The position numbers were made by a program, and so were the translations under genes. A stretch of DNA of 64,000 bases from Pseudobdellovibrionaceae bacterium (GTDB lineage: Bacteria; Bdellovibrionota; Bdellovibrionia; Bdellovibrionales; Bdellovibrionaceae): contig JAHBUV010000001.1 of NCBI GenBank assembly GCA_019637915.1, positions 2,326,565-2,390,564 of the forward strand, given 5' to 3'. Of this stretch, positions 41,304 through 50,585 are shown in pieces; positions within the stretch are counted from its first letter, which is position 1, and every line of letters begins with the position of its first letter. The notes beneath the pieces were generated by a model. That model was given only the letters and a program-made list of their open reading frames with translations, made no database searches and was not told the origin of the DNA.

Positions 41304-41316
41304 GTCCGTTGATCGG

Positions 41317-41340
41317 AGCCGGGCTCCCTCCCGGCTTTTC
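41317..41340 (+). terminator. Intrinsic terminator after the fliS unit
   Basis: AGCCGGG (41317-41323) pairs with CCCGGCT (41330-41336), followed by TTTC. It lies 14 bases after the stop. The remaining 138 bases to the next gene are AT-richer and probably hold its promoter. Confidence 0.75.
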
Positions 41341-41478
41341 ATCCCCCCTGTTTTTCCATCCGTCCGCCTTTCCATATTTGATGCGCAATGCCTCAAACAT
41401 CTTTCTTCATTGATCTTTGTCCTGGATCTCGTTTTAATTTTTTTCGCGGAACAAGAAACATCCAGGAGGAAATCATCC

Positions 41479-42528
41479 ATGAAAAATATGGCACTTTTGT
41501 TCGTTCTCGCTAGTGTGTTCAGTTTCAACGCTCACGCCACCAAAGCCCGCCGCGCCAGCTTGCTGGGCGCCGCGCACGTGGTCGACAGCCAGTCGATCTT
41601 CCACTACCCCTCGGAAGTGAACCTTCTGGGTCAGTACGTGACGATCGAGTTCGGTCCGACCGCCGATGGCGTGACGGAGCCGAAAGCCGAAGGCGGTTTG
41701 TTCCGCAAGGCCGACGAAGCGACCTGGGGTCTGTACCTCGGTCACCATGACGCGACCCAAACGGGTCTGCGCGCTCTGAACACCTACCAGAACCAAACGA
41801 ACCCGATCCAGCTGTTCTACGGCAAAGGCAACTGGGGCGCCACGGTCGGTCTGTCCAACACGGACAAAAAGACCACCAAAGCCAAAGAAACCACGGTGTA
41901 CGCCGGTTTCGGTCAAAGCCTGGACAGCCTGACCTGGGGCGCGAACGCCCAAGTCATCGCCAGCGCTGAAAAACTCAACGGCACGGACACGGACAAATAC
42001 ACGGGCGCTCCCGTGATCTCCGCTCAAATGCGCACGCACGGCGATGTCTACTATCATGGTGGCATCAACTACGGTGACGTGAAACACGCCCCGGGTGCCG
42101 CTGGCGCCGCGGAAGTGAAAGTGAAAGACATGAACGTCGAGCTCGGCGTCGTGGACCGCACCCTGAAAACGGACGACCGCGATCTTTATTACGGCGTGTC
42201 CCTGGTTTACACGGACCGCGAGAGCGGCGGCAAGCACCTCAAGACCCAGTCGCTGCCCGTCTCCATCGGTTTCGAGCAAACGCTGAACAGCTGGGCCACG
42301 GCCCGCGCTTCCTTGCAGCAGAACTTCCTCCTCGGTTCCGTGAAGGACGAGACGAAGGCCGCTCCCTTGGATGAAGCCGACTCGATCGCCAACAACACGA
42401 CGGTGTCCGCCGGTCTCGGTTTCAAATACGGCGCCCTGACGGTTGATGGTGTCCTGTCCGCCGCCACCACGGGTGACATGAACGGGAACGCCATCCTCGC
42501 CAAAACCGGTCTCGTCTACTCGTTCTAA
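41479..42528 (+). CDS. Outer-membrane beta-barrel protein
   Basis: A 349-residue protein with signal peptide MKNMALLFVLASVFSFNAHA and a mature sequence of alternating amphipathic strands (TWGLYLGHHDAT, NWGATVGLSNTDKK, TTVYAGFGQSLDSLTWGANA) that ends in VYSF, the C-terminal aromatic signal for barrel insertion. GGAGGAAA precedes the ATG. Codon usage is strongly biased, consistent with high expression. I cannot name the family; a general porin is possible. Confidence 0.82.
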   Translation: MKNMALLFVLASVFSFNAHATKARRASLLGAAHVVDSQSIFHYPSEVNLLGQYVTIEFGPTADGVTEPKAEGGLFRKADEATWGLYLGHHDATQTGLRALNTYQNQTNPIQLFYGKGNWGATVGLSNTDKKTTKAKETTVYAGFGQSLDSLTWGANAQVIASAEKLNGTDTDKYTGAPVISAQMRTHGDVYYHGGINYGDVKHAPGAAGAAEVKVKDMNVELGVVDRTLKTDDRDLYYGVSLVYTDRESGGKHLKTQSLPVSIGFEQTLNSWATARASLQQNFLLGSVKDETKAAPLDEADSIANNTTVSAGLGFKYGALTVDGVLSAATTGDMNGNAILAKTGLVYSF

Positions 42529-42558
42529 TCGGCTCCTCACCGAAACAAGGAGATTCCA

Positions 42559-43482
42559 ATGAAACATCTTCTGATCGTGATCGGTGCTCTCTCCGTCGCA
42601 GCCCTGAGCGGCTGCGGCGGCGAAGGAAGCCTGAACGCGAGCGGTGCCGCCGATCTGACCCAGGTTCAGTCGGCGACTTTCAAGCAGCGCATTCAGGAAC
42701 TTGAAGGCCGCATCAAAGTGAAAAACACCGGCGACGCTCCGACCGTCGGTGTGCCGGCGGGAATCGGATCGCTGGTGGTGGATCCTTTCGCCGCCTGCAA
42801 AACGGCCGTGATCAACCAAAGCCAGGACGGGGACTCCGACAGCATCTACGACCACATGAAATGGCAGTACGATTGCTCGGGCCTCGACAATGGCGGTGGC
42901 GGTATCAAAGCGGTGAAGGGCACTTACGAAGTCATCGACTCCGACCCGACGGTGAAGTCGGTGGATGGCGGCGGCTACGTCATGAACTTCAACCTGAATG
43001 AAGTCAGCGAAACGCCTCCGACCCACTACTTTGACACCAGCTGGATCGGGACGATCCGCCGCGCCAATCTCGGTGGAGTCCTGGTCGATGAGGCGGATTT
43101 CAAATATGTGGTGAAAGGGAAGGAACACGGGGTCAAGTTGGACTGGTCGTGGCGCACGCAATCGCGTGGGGAAATCACTCCGGCCGACATGGCTCACCCC
43201 TACAACAAGGGCACGCAATCCTTCAAAGGTTTTTACCAGATGAAGGGTGATGTGGGAACGGATACCAATCTGGTTCAGCTTCCCCCCGTGGACGTGACCT
43301 ACAAAATCGAAGCCGACGGGATCAAGTATGAAGACACCGGCACTTCGGGTTGCGTGGGTTATTACAACGCGGGCTCGTACAAGTTCACCGATGGTCAAGG
43401 CAACGTTCTGTCCATCGATTACGCTTGCACGAATCCGAGCGTGACCTACAAGTACAACGGCGAAGCCATCACGGGTTGGTAA
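42559..43482 (+). CDS. Lipoprotein of unknown function
   Basis: A 307-residue lipoprotein with signal MKHLLIVIGALSVAALSGC (Cys19). The mature part has a coiled segment (FKQRIQELEGRIKVK, about 42-56) followed by a beta-rich domain with cysteines in FAACKTAV, QYDCSGLD, SGCVGYYN and DYACTNP. It starts 30 bases after the barrel gene and shares a terminator with it, so the two are probably co-expressed and may interact. Confidence 0.82.
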   Translation: MKHLLIVIGALSVAALSGCGGEGSLNASGAADLTQVQSATFKQRIQELEGRIKVKNTGDAPTVGVPAGIGSLVVDPFAACKTAVINQSQDGDSDSIYDHMKWQYDCSGLDNGGGGIKAVKGTYEVIDSDPTVKSVDGGGYVMNFNLNEVSETPPTHYFDTSWIGTIRRANLGGVLVDEADFKYVVKGKEHGVKLDWSWRTQSRGEITPADMAHPYNKGTQSFKGFYQMKGDVGTDTNLVQLPPVDVTYKIEADGIKYEDTGTSGCVGYYNAGSYKFTDGQGNVLSIDYACTNPSVTYKYNGEAITGW

Positions 43483-43511
43483 GACCCGGGCTTGAAAAAG
43501 TTCGAACAACG

Positions 43512-43545
43512 AAAACCCGGTTCCGAAAGGACCGGGTTTTTGCTT
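43512..43545 (+). terminator. Intrinsic terminator after the barrel-lipoprotein pair
   Basis: AAAACCCGGT (43512-43521) pairs with ACCGGGTTTT (43531-43540), followed by TGCTTTT. It lies 30 bases after the lipoprotein stop. Confidence 0.9.
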
Positions 43546-43608
43546 TTCCGGCGAAGAAGGTTTTCAGCCCGAGTCCCTCTTGACTACAATCGAAGCAGGG
43601 GGACATCG

Positions 43609-45762
43609 ATGCGTTGGTGGTGGCTGCTCGGCACGCTGTTGTTGGTTCATTGCGCCGGTTGGAAGAAAACGGAAGAGGCGAACCGCCTGCCGGCCGGCAA
43701 GGTTCTCGATTCCAGCGGCTATCTCTATGATCCCAACGACCGCTCCTGCGACGGATTTCCGCGCCTGATGGTGGACACCATGCCCGGCACCTGCCTGGGG
43801 CTGGTGATGCCGCGTGATCGCGCCCTGGACCCCGCCAGCAAAAAGGGCTTCATCAAGCCCCGCACCATCCTGTCCTTGAAGGGCACGGACGATTTCCTGG
43901 TCGTCGACATGGGCGGTTGGGCGCCGAAGAACGGCCGTCTTTTCTGGATGCGCCGAGCGCCGAACGGCGGTTACGACTTGAAGCTCGTCAAGGACGCCCT
44001 GGACAACCCCCATGGCCTGTCCTACGGGCCCGACGGTTTGATTTACCTCGGGGAAAAGCAGCGCATCGTCCGTTTTCAATTCCACAACGGCCGCCTGCTG
44101 AAAGAGCAGGCCGTGATCACGGACCTGGCCGCCTTCGAGGGGCATATGCACCCCCTGGCGCAGTTCGTGTTCGATCCGCGCAACGGCGATCTGTACATCA
44201 ATTCCGGCGCGCCCAGTGATCATTGTTTCGTGCGCGAGACCGGCAACTACGCCGTGTGCCCGGAGGAATTTTCCCAGGGCATGGGCAGTATCCTGCGCGT
44301 GCCCTGGGCCCACATCAAAAACCCCCCGGCCGGCGGGGCGCGCTTCCGGGAGGTGGCGGCCTCGGGCCTGCGCAACTCCATGGCGATGGTCATTCATCCG
44401 TCGGGTGTGCTCGTCCAAGGGGAAAACAGCCGCGACTTTCCCGAAGCGGAAGAACCCTACGAGGAGATCAACGTCGTCGACCTCAGCCGGCGCGGTTTTC
44501 ATTACGGCTGGCCCTATTGCTACAACTTCCACGCGACCTCGCCGGAGTGGCTGTTCTCCGAGAACGCCAAAAGCCCCCTGCGCCGGAACTTCACGAAGCC
44601 CATGGACTGCGCGAAGCCGGTGGGCTTCGATCAGGCCGGCGGCTACATGGCGCCCCACGCTTTGATGCCCCCTCATGTCGCGCCCTTGCACATGAATTAT
44701 TATGACGGCGCCATGTTCGCGGATCTGTTCGGCGGGCAGCTCCTGATGTCGTGGCACGGGCACCAGCCCTCCGGCCATCGCTTCGTCGCTTACCGGGTGG
44801 ACGAACGGGGACGCCCGCTCACGGAAAAAGCCCGGGACACCGCCGCGTATCGTTTCAACCGCCGCGGCGCCTGCCCGGCTTCGACGCGTTTTCAGCCCCG
44901 TAGCGGCATGATCCGCCACGCGCCTTACACGGAGGTGATCTCCGGCTGGTGGGCGCTGAAAGGCGCGCGTCCCCGGGGCGCCCCCGTGGGCTTCACGCAA
45001 GGCCGCGACGGTTCGCTGTGGATCGTGGAGGATCGTGAAAACCGCGTGGTCGTGCGTCTGGCCCGCGACAACGGCCATCAGGGTTCAGCTTGCGCCAGCG
45101 GCGCGGGCGAAGCGCCCGATCCGGGCATGGAGCTGCTGGCCTGGCGCCACGCCGTGAAGTCCGATCCGGTCTCGCTGGACGCTTACCAGAAGATCCAGCA
45201 AAAACTGATTCAGCCTTATTGCACCGGCTGCCACGGCGACCTGAAAAACGCCGGCCTCGCCGACGATCGCTTCAGCAATCTGGATTTTCTGGTGAACAAC
45301 GATTGGCTGGAGGCGGGCGTCCCGGAGCGCAGCCGGTTCTACGGCGCCATCGCGCGCCTGGAAGGCTATACCCCCATGCCCCCGCGGGACAAAAAACAGT
45401 TCCATCGGACGCGGGAAGGGGATGAGATCCTTCGCGTCGTGCAGGCTTGGATCCGTGGTCTGCCCGCGGACCTCGACCAACGGCAGAAGAAATCCGTGAT
45501 CTCGGCGCTGCGCAATCTGCGCGCGCGTCCCGGCGATGAGGGCGGCGAGGTCTGCGGGCGCCTGCTCGCGCAGGATCCGGTCTTCGTGGACCCGCGTCCC
45601 TCGTCCCTGATGAGCGCCGGGGGCTTTGACTGGGCCAAAGTCTACCTGCCGCCGGGTCACAGCCGTCTGTTCCCGGGCAAATGCCCCTTGCCGGAGGACG
45701 GCGTTTATTACGTCGCCGTCCGCAAAACGGGCACCGCGGCTTCCGTGATCCCCGTTTTCTGA
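43609..45762 (+). CDS. Exported six-bladed-propeller protein with a cytochrome c domain
   Basis: A 717-residue protein. The N-terminal two thirds resemble PQQ-type sugar dehydrogenases of the sorbosone/glucose family (DNPHGLSYGPDGLIYLGEKQ, GHMHPLAQFVFDPRNGDLYI, then RGFHYGWPYC). A later segment IQPYCTGCHGDLKNAG (about 535-550) has the CxxCH haem motif. The signal MRWWWLLGTLLLVHC has a Cys at 15, but His at -1 is unusual for a lipobox. It could oxidise an alditol or sugar in the periplasm; the substrate is unknown. Confidence 0.8.
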   Translation: MRWWWLLGTLLLVHCAGWKKTEEANRLPAGKVLDSSGYLYDPNDRSCDGFPRLMVDTMPGTCLGLVMPRDRALDPASKKGFIKPRTILSLKGTDDFLVVDMGGWAPKNGRLFWMRRAPNGGYDLKLVKDALDNPHGLSYGPDGLIYLGEKQRIVRFQFHNGRLLKEQAVITDLAAFEGHMHPLAQFVFDPRNGDLYINSGAPSDHCFVRETGNYAVCPEEFSQGMGSILRVPWAHIKNPPAGGARFREVAASGLRNSMAMVIHPSGVLVQGENSRDFPEAEEPYEEINVVDLSRRGFHYGWPYCYNFHATSPEWLFSENAKSPLRRNFTKPMDCAKPVGFDQAGGYMAPHALMPPHVAPLHMNYYDGAMFADLFGGQLLMSWHGHQPSGHRFVAYRVDERGRPLTEKARDTAAYRFNRRGACPASTRFQPRSGMIRHAPYTEVISGWWALKGARPRGAPVGFTQGRDGSLWIVEDRENRVVVRLARDNGHQGSACASGAGEAPDPGMELLAWRHAVKSDPVSLDAYQKIQQKLIQPYCTGCHGDLKNAGLADDRFSNLDFLVNNDWLEAGVPERSRFYGAIARLEGYTPMPPRDKKQFHRTREGDEILRVVQAWIRGLPADLDQRQKKSVISALRNLRARPGDEGGEVCGRLLAQDPVFVDPRPSSLMSAGGFDWAKVYLPPGHSRLFPGKCPLPEDGVYYVAVRKTGTAASVIPVF

Positions 45763-45801
45763 CCTTGATCCGGTCGGAGTCAAAAAACCGTCGTCAAGAA
45801 A

Positions 45802-45822
45802 GGCCGCTTTCGTCAAGCGGCC
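45802..45822. other. Hairpin downstream of the propeller gene
   Basis: GGCCGCTT (45802-45809) pairs with AAGCGGCC (45815-45822) over TCGTC. No T-run follows. It lies between the propeller gene and the sigma-54-like element and may be part of a terminator or an activator site. Confidence 0.45.
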
Positions 45823-45876
45823 GTCGACCCGGACCCTTCAGCTGAAATTGAGGGGCCGCCGGCGTCCGGGCGGCGG

Positions 45877-45892
45877 TGGCATCGCCGTTGCT
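45877..45892 (+). promoter_or_regulatory. Candidate sigma-54 promoter for the glycosylation operon
   Basis: TGGCATC-GCCG-TTGCT closely fits the -24/-12 consensus TGGCACG-N4-TTGCT, with the invariant GG and GC separated by ten bases. It lies 47 bases before the TPR-gene ATG at 45939. Confidence 0.55.
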
Positions 45893-45938
45893 CTATCCCC
45901 TGTCAGGCCTCATGGATCGAGGCCGGGGAGTCCACAGC

Positions 45939-46910
45939 ATGATGCTAGAAAATGAACTCCGACGGACGTCCAGCGTGGACGCTCAGGCGCCCGCGCGTCC
46001 GTCGGCCCCGTCCACCCGGAACACCGACATCGTCACGGGAACTTTGCTCGCCAACGCGCGCGTTTTGCGCCAGCACGGCGAATTGTCCCTGGCCCTCAAC
46101 CTTTTGCGCGAAGCCAGCAACCGCGATTCGAAAAATCCGGCCGTGCTGCTGCCCCTGGCGGAAGTGCTGGAGGAAGCCGGACGCCACGGGGAGGCCCTCA
46201 AGGTCCGCCAGGTGATGGCGCGTCTGAGTTACGGTTTCGAAAACGTTTTCCAATTGGCGCAGGCCCTGTATCGCATGAACCGCGATCAGGAGGCTCTGCA
46301 CTCTTACTACGAGGCCCTGTCCCTGCTCACCGAAGACGATCCGTGCCAGTTCGAGATTCACAAGAACATGGGGAACATCTTCGTGCGCGGCGGTGATTTC
46401 GAAGGCGCGGAGGAATCCTACAACCGCGCTTACGGACTGAACGCCACGTCGGACATCCTGATGGTCAACCTCGGGACCCTGGAGGTGCAACGCGCCGACA
46501 AGGGCCGCGCGCTGTCCTGTTTCCGCCAGGCCGTCGAGATCAATCCCCTCAATGAAAAAGCCTGGACGGGATTGGCGATGATCCACAATGAGTTCGGCGA
46601 TCATGACCTGGCCTGGGGCAATCTCGAGCGCGCCCTGGATCTGAACCCCGGCAACCGCACCGCCGTGCATTTGGCGGCCTTGTGGGCCACGCGGGACCAG
46701 AGCCCCCAGCGCGCCATCCCCTGGATGGAAAAATACCTGGCGAGCGTCGAAAGCGACGAGGAAATGTCCCTCGTTCTGGTGAACCTCTTTTGCTCGGCCG
46801 GCCACCTGGATCTGGCCATGATCGAATCGGGACGGGTCCTGTCCTGGAATCCCGGCCGCGAGGACGTCAAAAAACTCCGTGACCGCCTGCACGGCCTGAT
46901 GGGGGAGTGA
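45939..46910 (+). CDS. Tetratricopeptide-repeat protein
   Basis: A 323-residue protein with about seven TPR helices pairs, for example HKNMGNIFVRGGDFEGAEES (about 146-165) and LTGLAMIHNEFGDHDLAWGN-type repeats after it. Such TPR proteins often escort glycosyltransferases. The start at 45939 (MMLENELRR) has GGGGAG eight bases upstream; a GTG at 45876 would overlap the sigma-54-like element. It heads a run of eleven coupled genes to 55719. Confidence 0.82.
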   Translation: MMLENELRRTSSVDAQAPARPSAPSTRNTDIVTGTLLANARVLRQHGELSLALNLLREASNRDSKNPAVLLPLAEVLEEAGRHGEALKVRQVMARLSYGFENVFQLAQALYRMNRDQEALHSYYEALSLLTEDDPCQFEIHKNMGNIFVRGGDFEGAEESYNRAYGLNATSDILMVNLGTLEVQRADKGRALSCFRQAVEINPLNEKAWTGLAMIHNEFGDHDLAWGNLERALDLNPGNRTAVHLAALWATRDQSPQRAIPWMEKYLASVESDEEMSLVLVNLFCSAGHLDLAMIESGRVLSWNPGREDVKKLRDRLHGLMGE

Positions 46911-47437
46911 TGCAGTTCGAAAGAGATTGGGTGCGCCGTCAGAACGTCTCTTCCCCCGACGTGGTGATCCTGGGCCTGGGCGCCGGTCATCACGTGAAGG
47001 CCTGGTTGGACCTGCACCCGCAGGCCCGCGTCGTCGTCATCGACACCAAGTCCTACCAGCACGATTTTTTCCGGATGGCTTATCCCGAGATCCAGGACCG
47101 GGTGGAGATTCACGCCATCGGTTGCCTGGACGAACTGCGCGAGCACGCCGTCATGAACAAAATGATCCGCGACCTGCCGTCGGTTCTGCTGTTTGAGCCC
47201 GCGGTCGGCGCGCACCGGGAGATCTTCGACGAGTATTTCAGGCTGCTAACCGGCCGCAGCCGCGAGGGCCTGGAGTTTTTCCTGCGCCATCTGGGCTTCG
47301 AAATCCGGCAACCCATCGAGGTCTGCGATGCCGGGCGTTTGCTCACCATCAAGGACCTGGGACTGGTGATCGACACCCAGCACGCCGGTCATCCGCGCGC
47401 CGCCGTCGTGCGGGTCCTGCGGGAGCTTCTGGTTTGA
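46910..47437 (+). CDS. Rossmann-type domain resembling the Maf N-terminal region
   Basis: A 175-residue protein with VVILGLGAGHHVKAWLDLHP (about 18-37) followed by ARVVVIDTKSY, a nucleotide-binding-like opening that resembles the N-terminal domain of Maf-type flagellin glycosyltransferases. The catalytic DUF115 region is absent. ATG at 46910 overlaps the TPR stop (TGATG). Role is inferred from context: accessory to the glycosyltransferases that follow. Confidence 0.6.
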   Translation: MQFERDWVRRQNVSSPDVVILGLGAGHHVKAWLDLHPQARVVVIDTKSYQHDFFRMAYPEIQDRVEIHAIGCLDELREHAVMNKMIRDLPSVLLFEPAVGAHREIFDEYFRLLTGRSREGLEFFLRHLGFEIRQPIEVCDAGRLLTIKDLGLVIDTQHAGHPRAAVVRVLRELLV

Positions 47438-49038
47438 AAATCCTGGTGCTCTCCCTTTTGCGAGTGGGCGATCTGGTGCAGCAGCGGCCGCTTTTGCAGG
47501 CGCTGCGCCTCGCCCATCCCGCCGCGGAGATCCACCTGCTCACGAACAAATCCGTGGGCTCGATCCGTCCTTTGTTCTGGGAAGTGGACCTGTGGCACGT
47601 GTTCGACCGCGATCATTTGCAGCAATCCGTCGGCACGGCCTCGATCCCGCTGACGCGTCCGGTGCGCGACCTGGAAGACATGCTGGGGGAACTGGCGGGC
47701 GAGCACTACGATCTGCTGCTGAATTTCACCCACAACCGCCTGAGCGCCCATCTGGCCTCGCTCATCCCGGCCACCCTCAAAAAGGGCCTGCTGGCGGAAG
47801 GCCTGGCGTTTCGTTCTTTCGAAAACAATTGGTTGCGCCATTTCAACGAGCGCTTTGGCGCCCGTGAGGCGAGCCCCTTTCATTACGTGGACATGCTGGC
47901 GGGTTCCTTCAACCTGCCGGCGGTCCGCCCGCAGGTGCCGCGGGCGCGCGGCCCTCTCGTGCTTTTGCAGCCTCTGACCAGCGACTTAAAAAAGGAATGG
48001 GGCCTGGCCAACTGGCGCCGCCTGCTGGACGAGGCCCGGCAGGAATTCCCCGAACTGGATTTCCGCGTTCTGTGCGCGCCCTTCGAGGCGGACCGGCTCG
48101 GCCAGTTTTTCGATCGCGAGGAACTGGAGATCGCCGACTGGACGCAATTGCAGATGCTGTTGCGGCAAAGCGCGCTCATGATTTCCGGGGACACCTCGGT
48201 CAAGCATTTGGCGGCGCTCAGCGGCGTGCCGGTTTTGGAAATCGCCCTGGGAAGTTCCGATGCGGTGAAAACGGGCGCTTTCATGCAGAACGCCTGGATC
48301 GTGCAATCGCGGGTCGATTGCGCGCCTTGCCCGCCGTCAAGCCCCTGCCGGCGCCTGTCGCATCTCTGCGGGGAGACCCTGCCGGTGCGCGACGTCCTCT
48401 CCTGGACCCGCGATTTGCTGCGCGGGAAAAAACCGGCCGCCGCCGGCTCGGGCCCGGCGTTTCGTTTGTTTGAGAGTCTCTGGTCGCCCCTCCTTGGATG
48501 GAAGCTTCGTCCCGTGGGCGGTGACCAAAAAGAGTTCCTCTGCGACGCCGCCGACCAGATCCTTTGGAAGATGTTCCTGGACGGCGAAGAGCGCCCCCCG
48601 GTGGGATCCGCGGCGCAAGAGTTGAAAAGTTTGAACGCGCAGCCCTCCGTGATGGAAGCCGCTCTGGAAAACCTGCTGGGAGAGCGCCGGGAATTGCTGA
48701 ATCTGTTCGAACAAACGGAAAAGCGCCTGACCACCTTGTCGCGCCTGTGTTTCGCGGACGGATTCGATCCCGTGCTGCTGCAGGCCGAGCGCCGCAGCTT
48801 GGGCGCGCAGATCCCCCTGAACAAACGCGTGCGACGGCACTGGCAAGAGATCGTCGAGGCGGGAACGCAGCCCTTCTCGTCGCCCCTGCACTTTTTCGGA
48901 GCGGTCCGCCGCAAGCTCGACGATGTCCGCCGCCGCCTGGAAATTCAAAATCAATTGATCCAACAACTCCGGGAAGGAGGCAAACCCCATGGACAAGCAA
49001 CTCGAGAATCACCTGTCGGAGGCCTTGAAACGCCTTGA
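47434..49038 (+). CDS. Glycosyltransferase family 9 protein with helical C-terminal extension
   Basis: A 534-residue protein. Residues 1-340 have the GT9 (heptosyltransferase) pattern: KILVLSLLRVGDLVQQRPLL at the start, LVLLQPLTSDLKKEWGLANW (about 172-191) and SGDTSVKHLAALSGVPVLEI (about 250-269). Residues about 380-520 are helical (LGERRELLNLFEQTEKRLTT), with a counterpart in the GT9 at 49134. The start is TTG at 47434, overlapping the previous stop, with GGGAGC upstream. It probably transfers a sugar in flagellin or envelope glycosylation. Confidence 0.85.
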   Translation: MKILVLSLLRVGDLVQQRPLLQALRLAHPAAEIHLLTNKSVGSIRPLFWEVDLWHVFDRDHLQQSVGTASIPLTRPVRDLEDMLGELAGEHYDLLLNFTHNRLSAHLASLIPATLKKGLLAEGLAFRSFENNWLRHFNERFGAREASPFHYVDMLAGSFNLPAVRPQVPRARGPLVLLQPLTSDLKKEWGLANWRRLLDEARQEFPELDFRVLCAPFEADRLGQFFDREELEIADWTQLQMLLRQSALMISGDTSVKHLAALSGVPVLEIALGSSDAVKTGAFMQNAWIVQSRVDCAPCPPSSPCRRLSHLCGETLPVRDVLSWTRDLLRGKKPAAAGSGPAFRLFESLWSPLLGWKLRPVGGDQKEFLCDAADQILWKMFLDGEERPPVGSAAQELKSLNAQPSVMEAALENLLGERRELLNLFEQTEKRLTTLSRLCFADGFDPVLLQAERRSLGAQIPLNKRVRRHWQEIVEAGTQPFSSPLHFFGAVRRKLDDVRRRLEIQNQLIQQLREGGKPHGQATRESPVGGLETP

Positions 49039-49171
49039 GACGGCCTATCGGGAGATTCTGAAGAGCGGTGATCTCAGCCGCGAAGGCGAAGCCGTGAAAG
49101 TTCTGGCCGAACTCATTCAGGAGCAGGTGCAAAATGAAGATCCTCGTTCTTCAGCTCGCCCGGTTGGGTGA
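48989..49171 (+). CDS. Small helical protein between two GT9 genes
   Basis: A 60-residue, highly charged helical protein (QLENHLSEALKRLETAYREI). A strong ribosome-binding site, GGAAGGAGG at 48972-48980, lies inside the end of the preceding GT9 gene. It overlaps that gene by 50 bases and the next GT9 gene by 38. Such double overlap plus the strong site argues that it is a real gene. It could bind one of the glycosyltransferases. Confidence 0.65.
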   Translation: MDKQLENHLSEALKRLETAYREILKSGDLSREGEAVKVLAELIQEQVQNEDPRSSARPVG

Positions 49172-50585
49172 CATCTACATGTCCTGGCCCGCGTTGCGGG
49201 CCCTGCGCCGCACCCACCCCGGGGCGGAGATCCATCTGCTGGTGCGCCCGCGTTTCGAAGCCGCGACCCGCGGTTTGAACGCCGTCGATCAGGTGCGCGA
49301 GCTGCCCACGGCGGAACTTCTGGAGCCCCTCTCCGGCGCCGCCGACCGCGACGCGGAAGCGCTGGGACGGGTGTCTTTTTACCTCGAGACTTTGCGTCGC
49401 GAGAACTACGACCGCGTCATCAACCTGTCCTTTTCGCCCCTCTCCAGCTGGATCGTGAAATCCGTCGCCGCCGAAACGGCGGAGGTGAGCGGGTACACGC
49501 GGCACACGGACGGGTATCTGAAGATCGCCGACCACGTGAGTTCCTTCTTTTACGCGCAGGTCGGCGTCAACAGACCGAACCGCGTGCACCTGACGGACCT
49601 GTTCGCCACGATGATCAATGTCGACCTCAATGAAAACGATTGGGGTCCGCCGGATCTGCCGGTGAAGGATTTCGGGTTGCCGGATCGTTACGCGGTCCTG
49701 CACGTCGGCGCCAGCGAGAGCGGCAAAAGGGTCGCGCCTTTCCAGTGGGCGCGCGCCTTGCGCCGTTTCCACGAGGACGTGCCGGATTGTCCCGTGGTGC
49801 TGATCGGCGGCCCCGGGGAAAAGGCCCTGGCCAATGAAATCCGCGCCAACGTCAACACCGTGTCTTTGATCGACCTGACGGGCGAGACGGCGGTGGAGGA
49901 TCTCTTCGGCGTGATCGCCAAATCCCTGTTCCTGATCGGCGCGGACAGCGCCCCGATGCACATGGCGGCCCTGACGGGCACCCCGACCTTGAACGTCAGC
50001 TGCGGCGACGTGAATTTCTGGGAGACGGGCCCGAAAGCCCCGGCGGCCTGGATCCGTCGCTTCAAGACGGCGGCGGATTTTTCCTCCGAGCAGGTCGGCG
50101 GCGCCATGGCGGAACTGGTCCTGCGGGGCCGGGTCAGCGGTTGGATCCAGCATCTGGGCGGCGTCCCCGCTTATCGGACGGAGGAAAAAAACCGCGATGA
50201 TTTCGCCTGGAATTTGATCCAGGCCCTGTACCTGGGCGCCGATTTCCCGGTGGCGGAAGAGATGATCTTCATCCAGGCCGTGGAGAAACTGACGGAGATG
50301 AACGCCGTGGTGCTCGAGCAGCTGCGCAACCCGCAGGTGAAAGTCGCGGCGCTGGCCCCCTTGCTGGATCGCGCCGACGAGGTGCTGACGGCGATCGCGG
50401 ACCTCTGTCCCGAGAGCGGCGTTCTGGTGCGGTGGGTGCAGACGGAAAAAACGCGCATCCCTCCGGGTTCGCCGGAAGCCGTCCGCCAGGCGATGACGGA
50501 TCTTCACGCGCGCTTCGGTCAGGTCCTGAATCTCTATGAGCTGACGGAAACGGCGGAAGAAGGCTCCGGTCATGGAAAAGTTTAA
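49134..50585 (+). CDS. Glycosyltransferase family 9 protein, second copy
   Basis: A 483-residue GT9 protein: KILVLQLARLGDIYMSWPAL at the start, YAVLHVGASESGKRVAPFQW (about 186-205), VVLIGGPGEKALANEIR (about 222-238) and IGADSAPMHMAALTGTPTLN (about 268-287). The final 140 residues are helical and share the pattern LC-x-E...Q-x-E-K/R with the extension in the GT9 at 47434. It is coupled at both ends (overlap of 38 bases upstream, 14 downstream). Confidence 0.87.
   Translation: MKILVLQLARLGDIYMSWPALRALRRTHPGAEIHLLVRPRFEAATRGLNAVDQVRELPTAELLEPLSGAADRDAEALGRVSFYLETLRRENYDRVINLSFSPLSSWIVKSVAAETAEVSGYTRHTDGYLKIADHVSSFFYAQVGVNRPNRVHLTDLFATMINVDLNENDWGPPDLPVKDFGLPDRYAVLHVGASESGKRVAPFQWARALRRFHEDVPDCPVVLIGGPGEKALANEIRANVNTVSLIDLTGETAVEDLFGVIAKSLFLIGADSAPMHMAALTGTPTLNVSCGDVNFWETGPKAPAAWIRRFKTAADFSSEQVGGAMAELVLRGRVSGWIQHLGGVPAYRTEEKNRDDFAWNLIQALYLGADFPVAEEMIFIQAVEKLTEMNAVVLEQLRNPQVKVAALAPLLDRADEVLTAIADLCPESGVLVRWVQTEKTRIPPGSPEAVRQAMTDLHARFGQVLNLYELTETAEEGSGHGKV

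Noticed and set aside
41473-43509. 678-codon minus-strand frame
   Set aside because: Antisense to the barrel and lipoprotein genes, whose signals, ribosome sites and terminator are clear.
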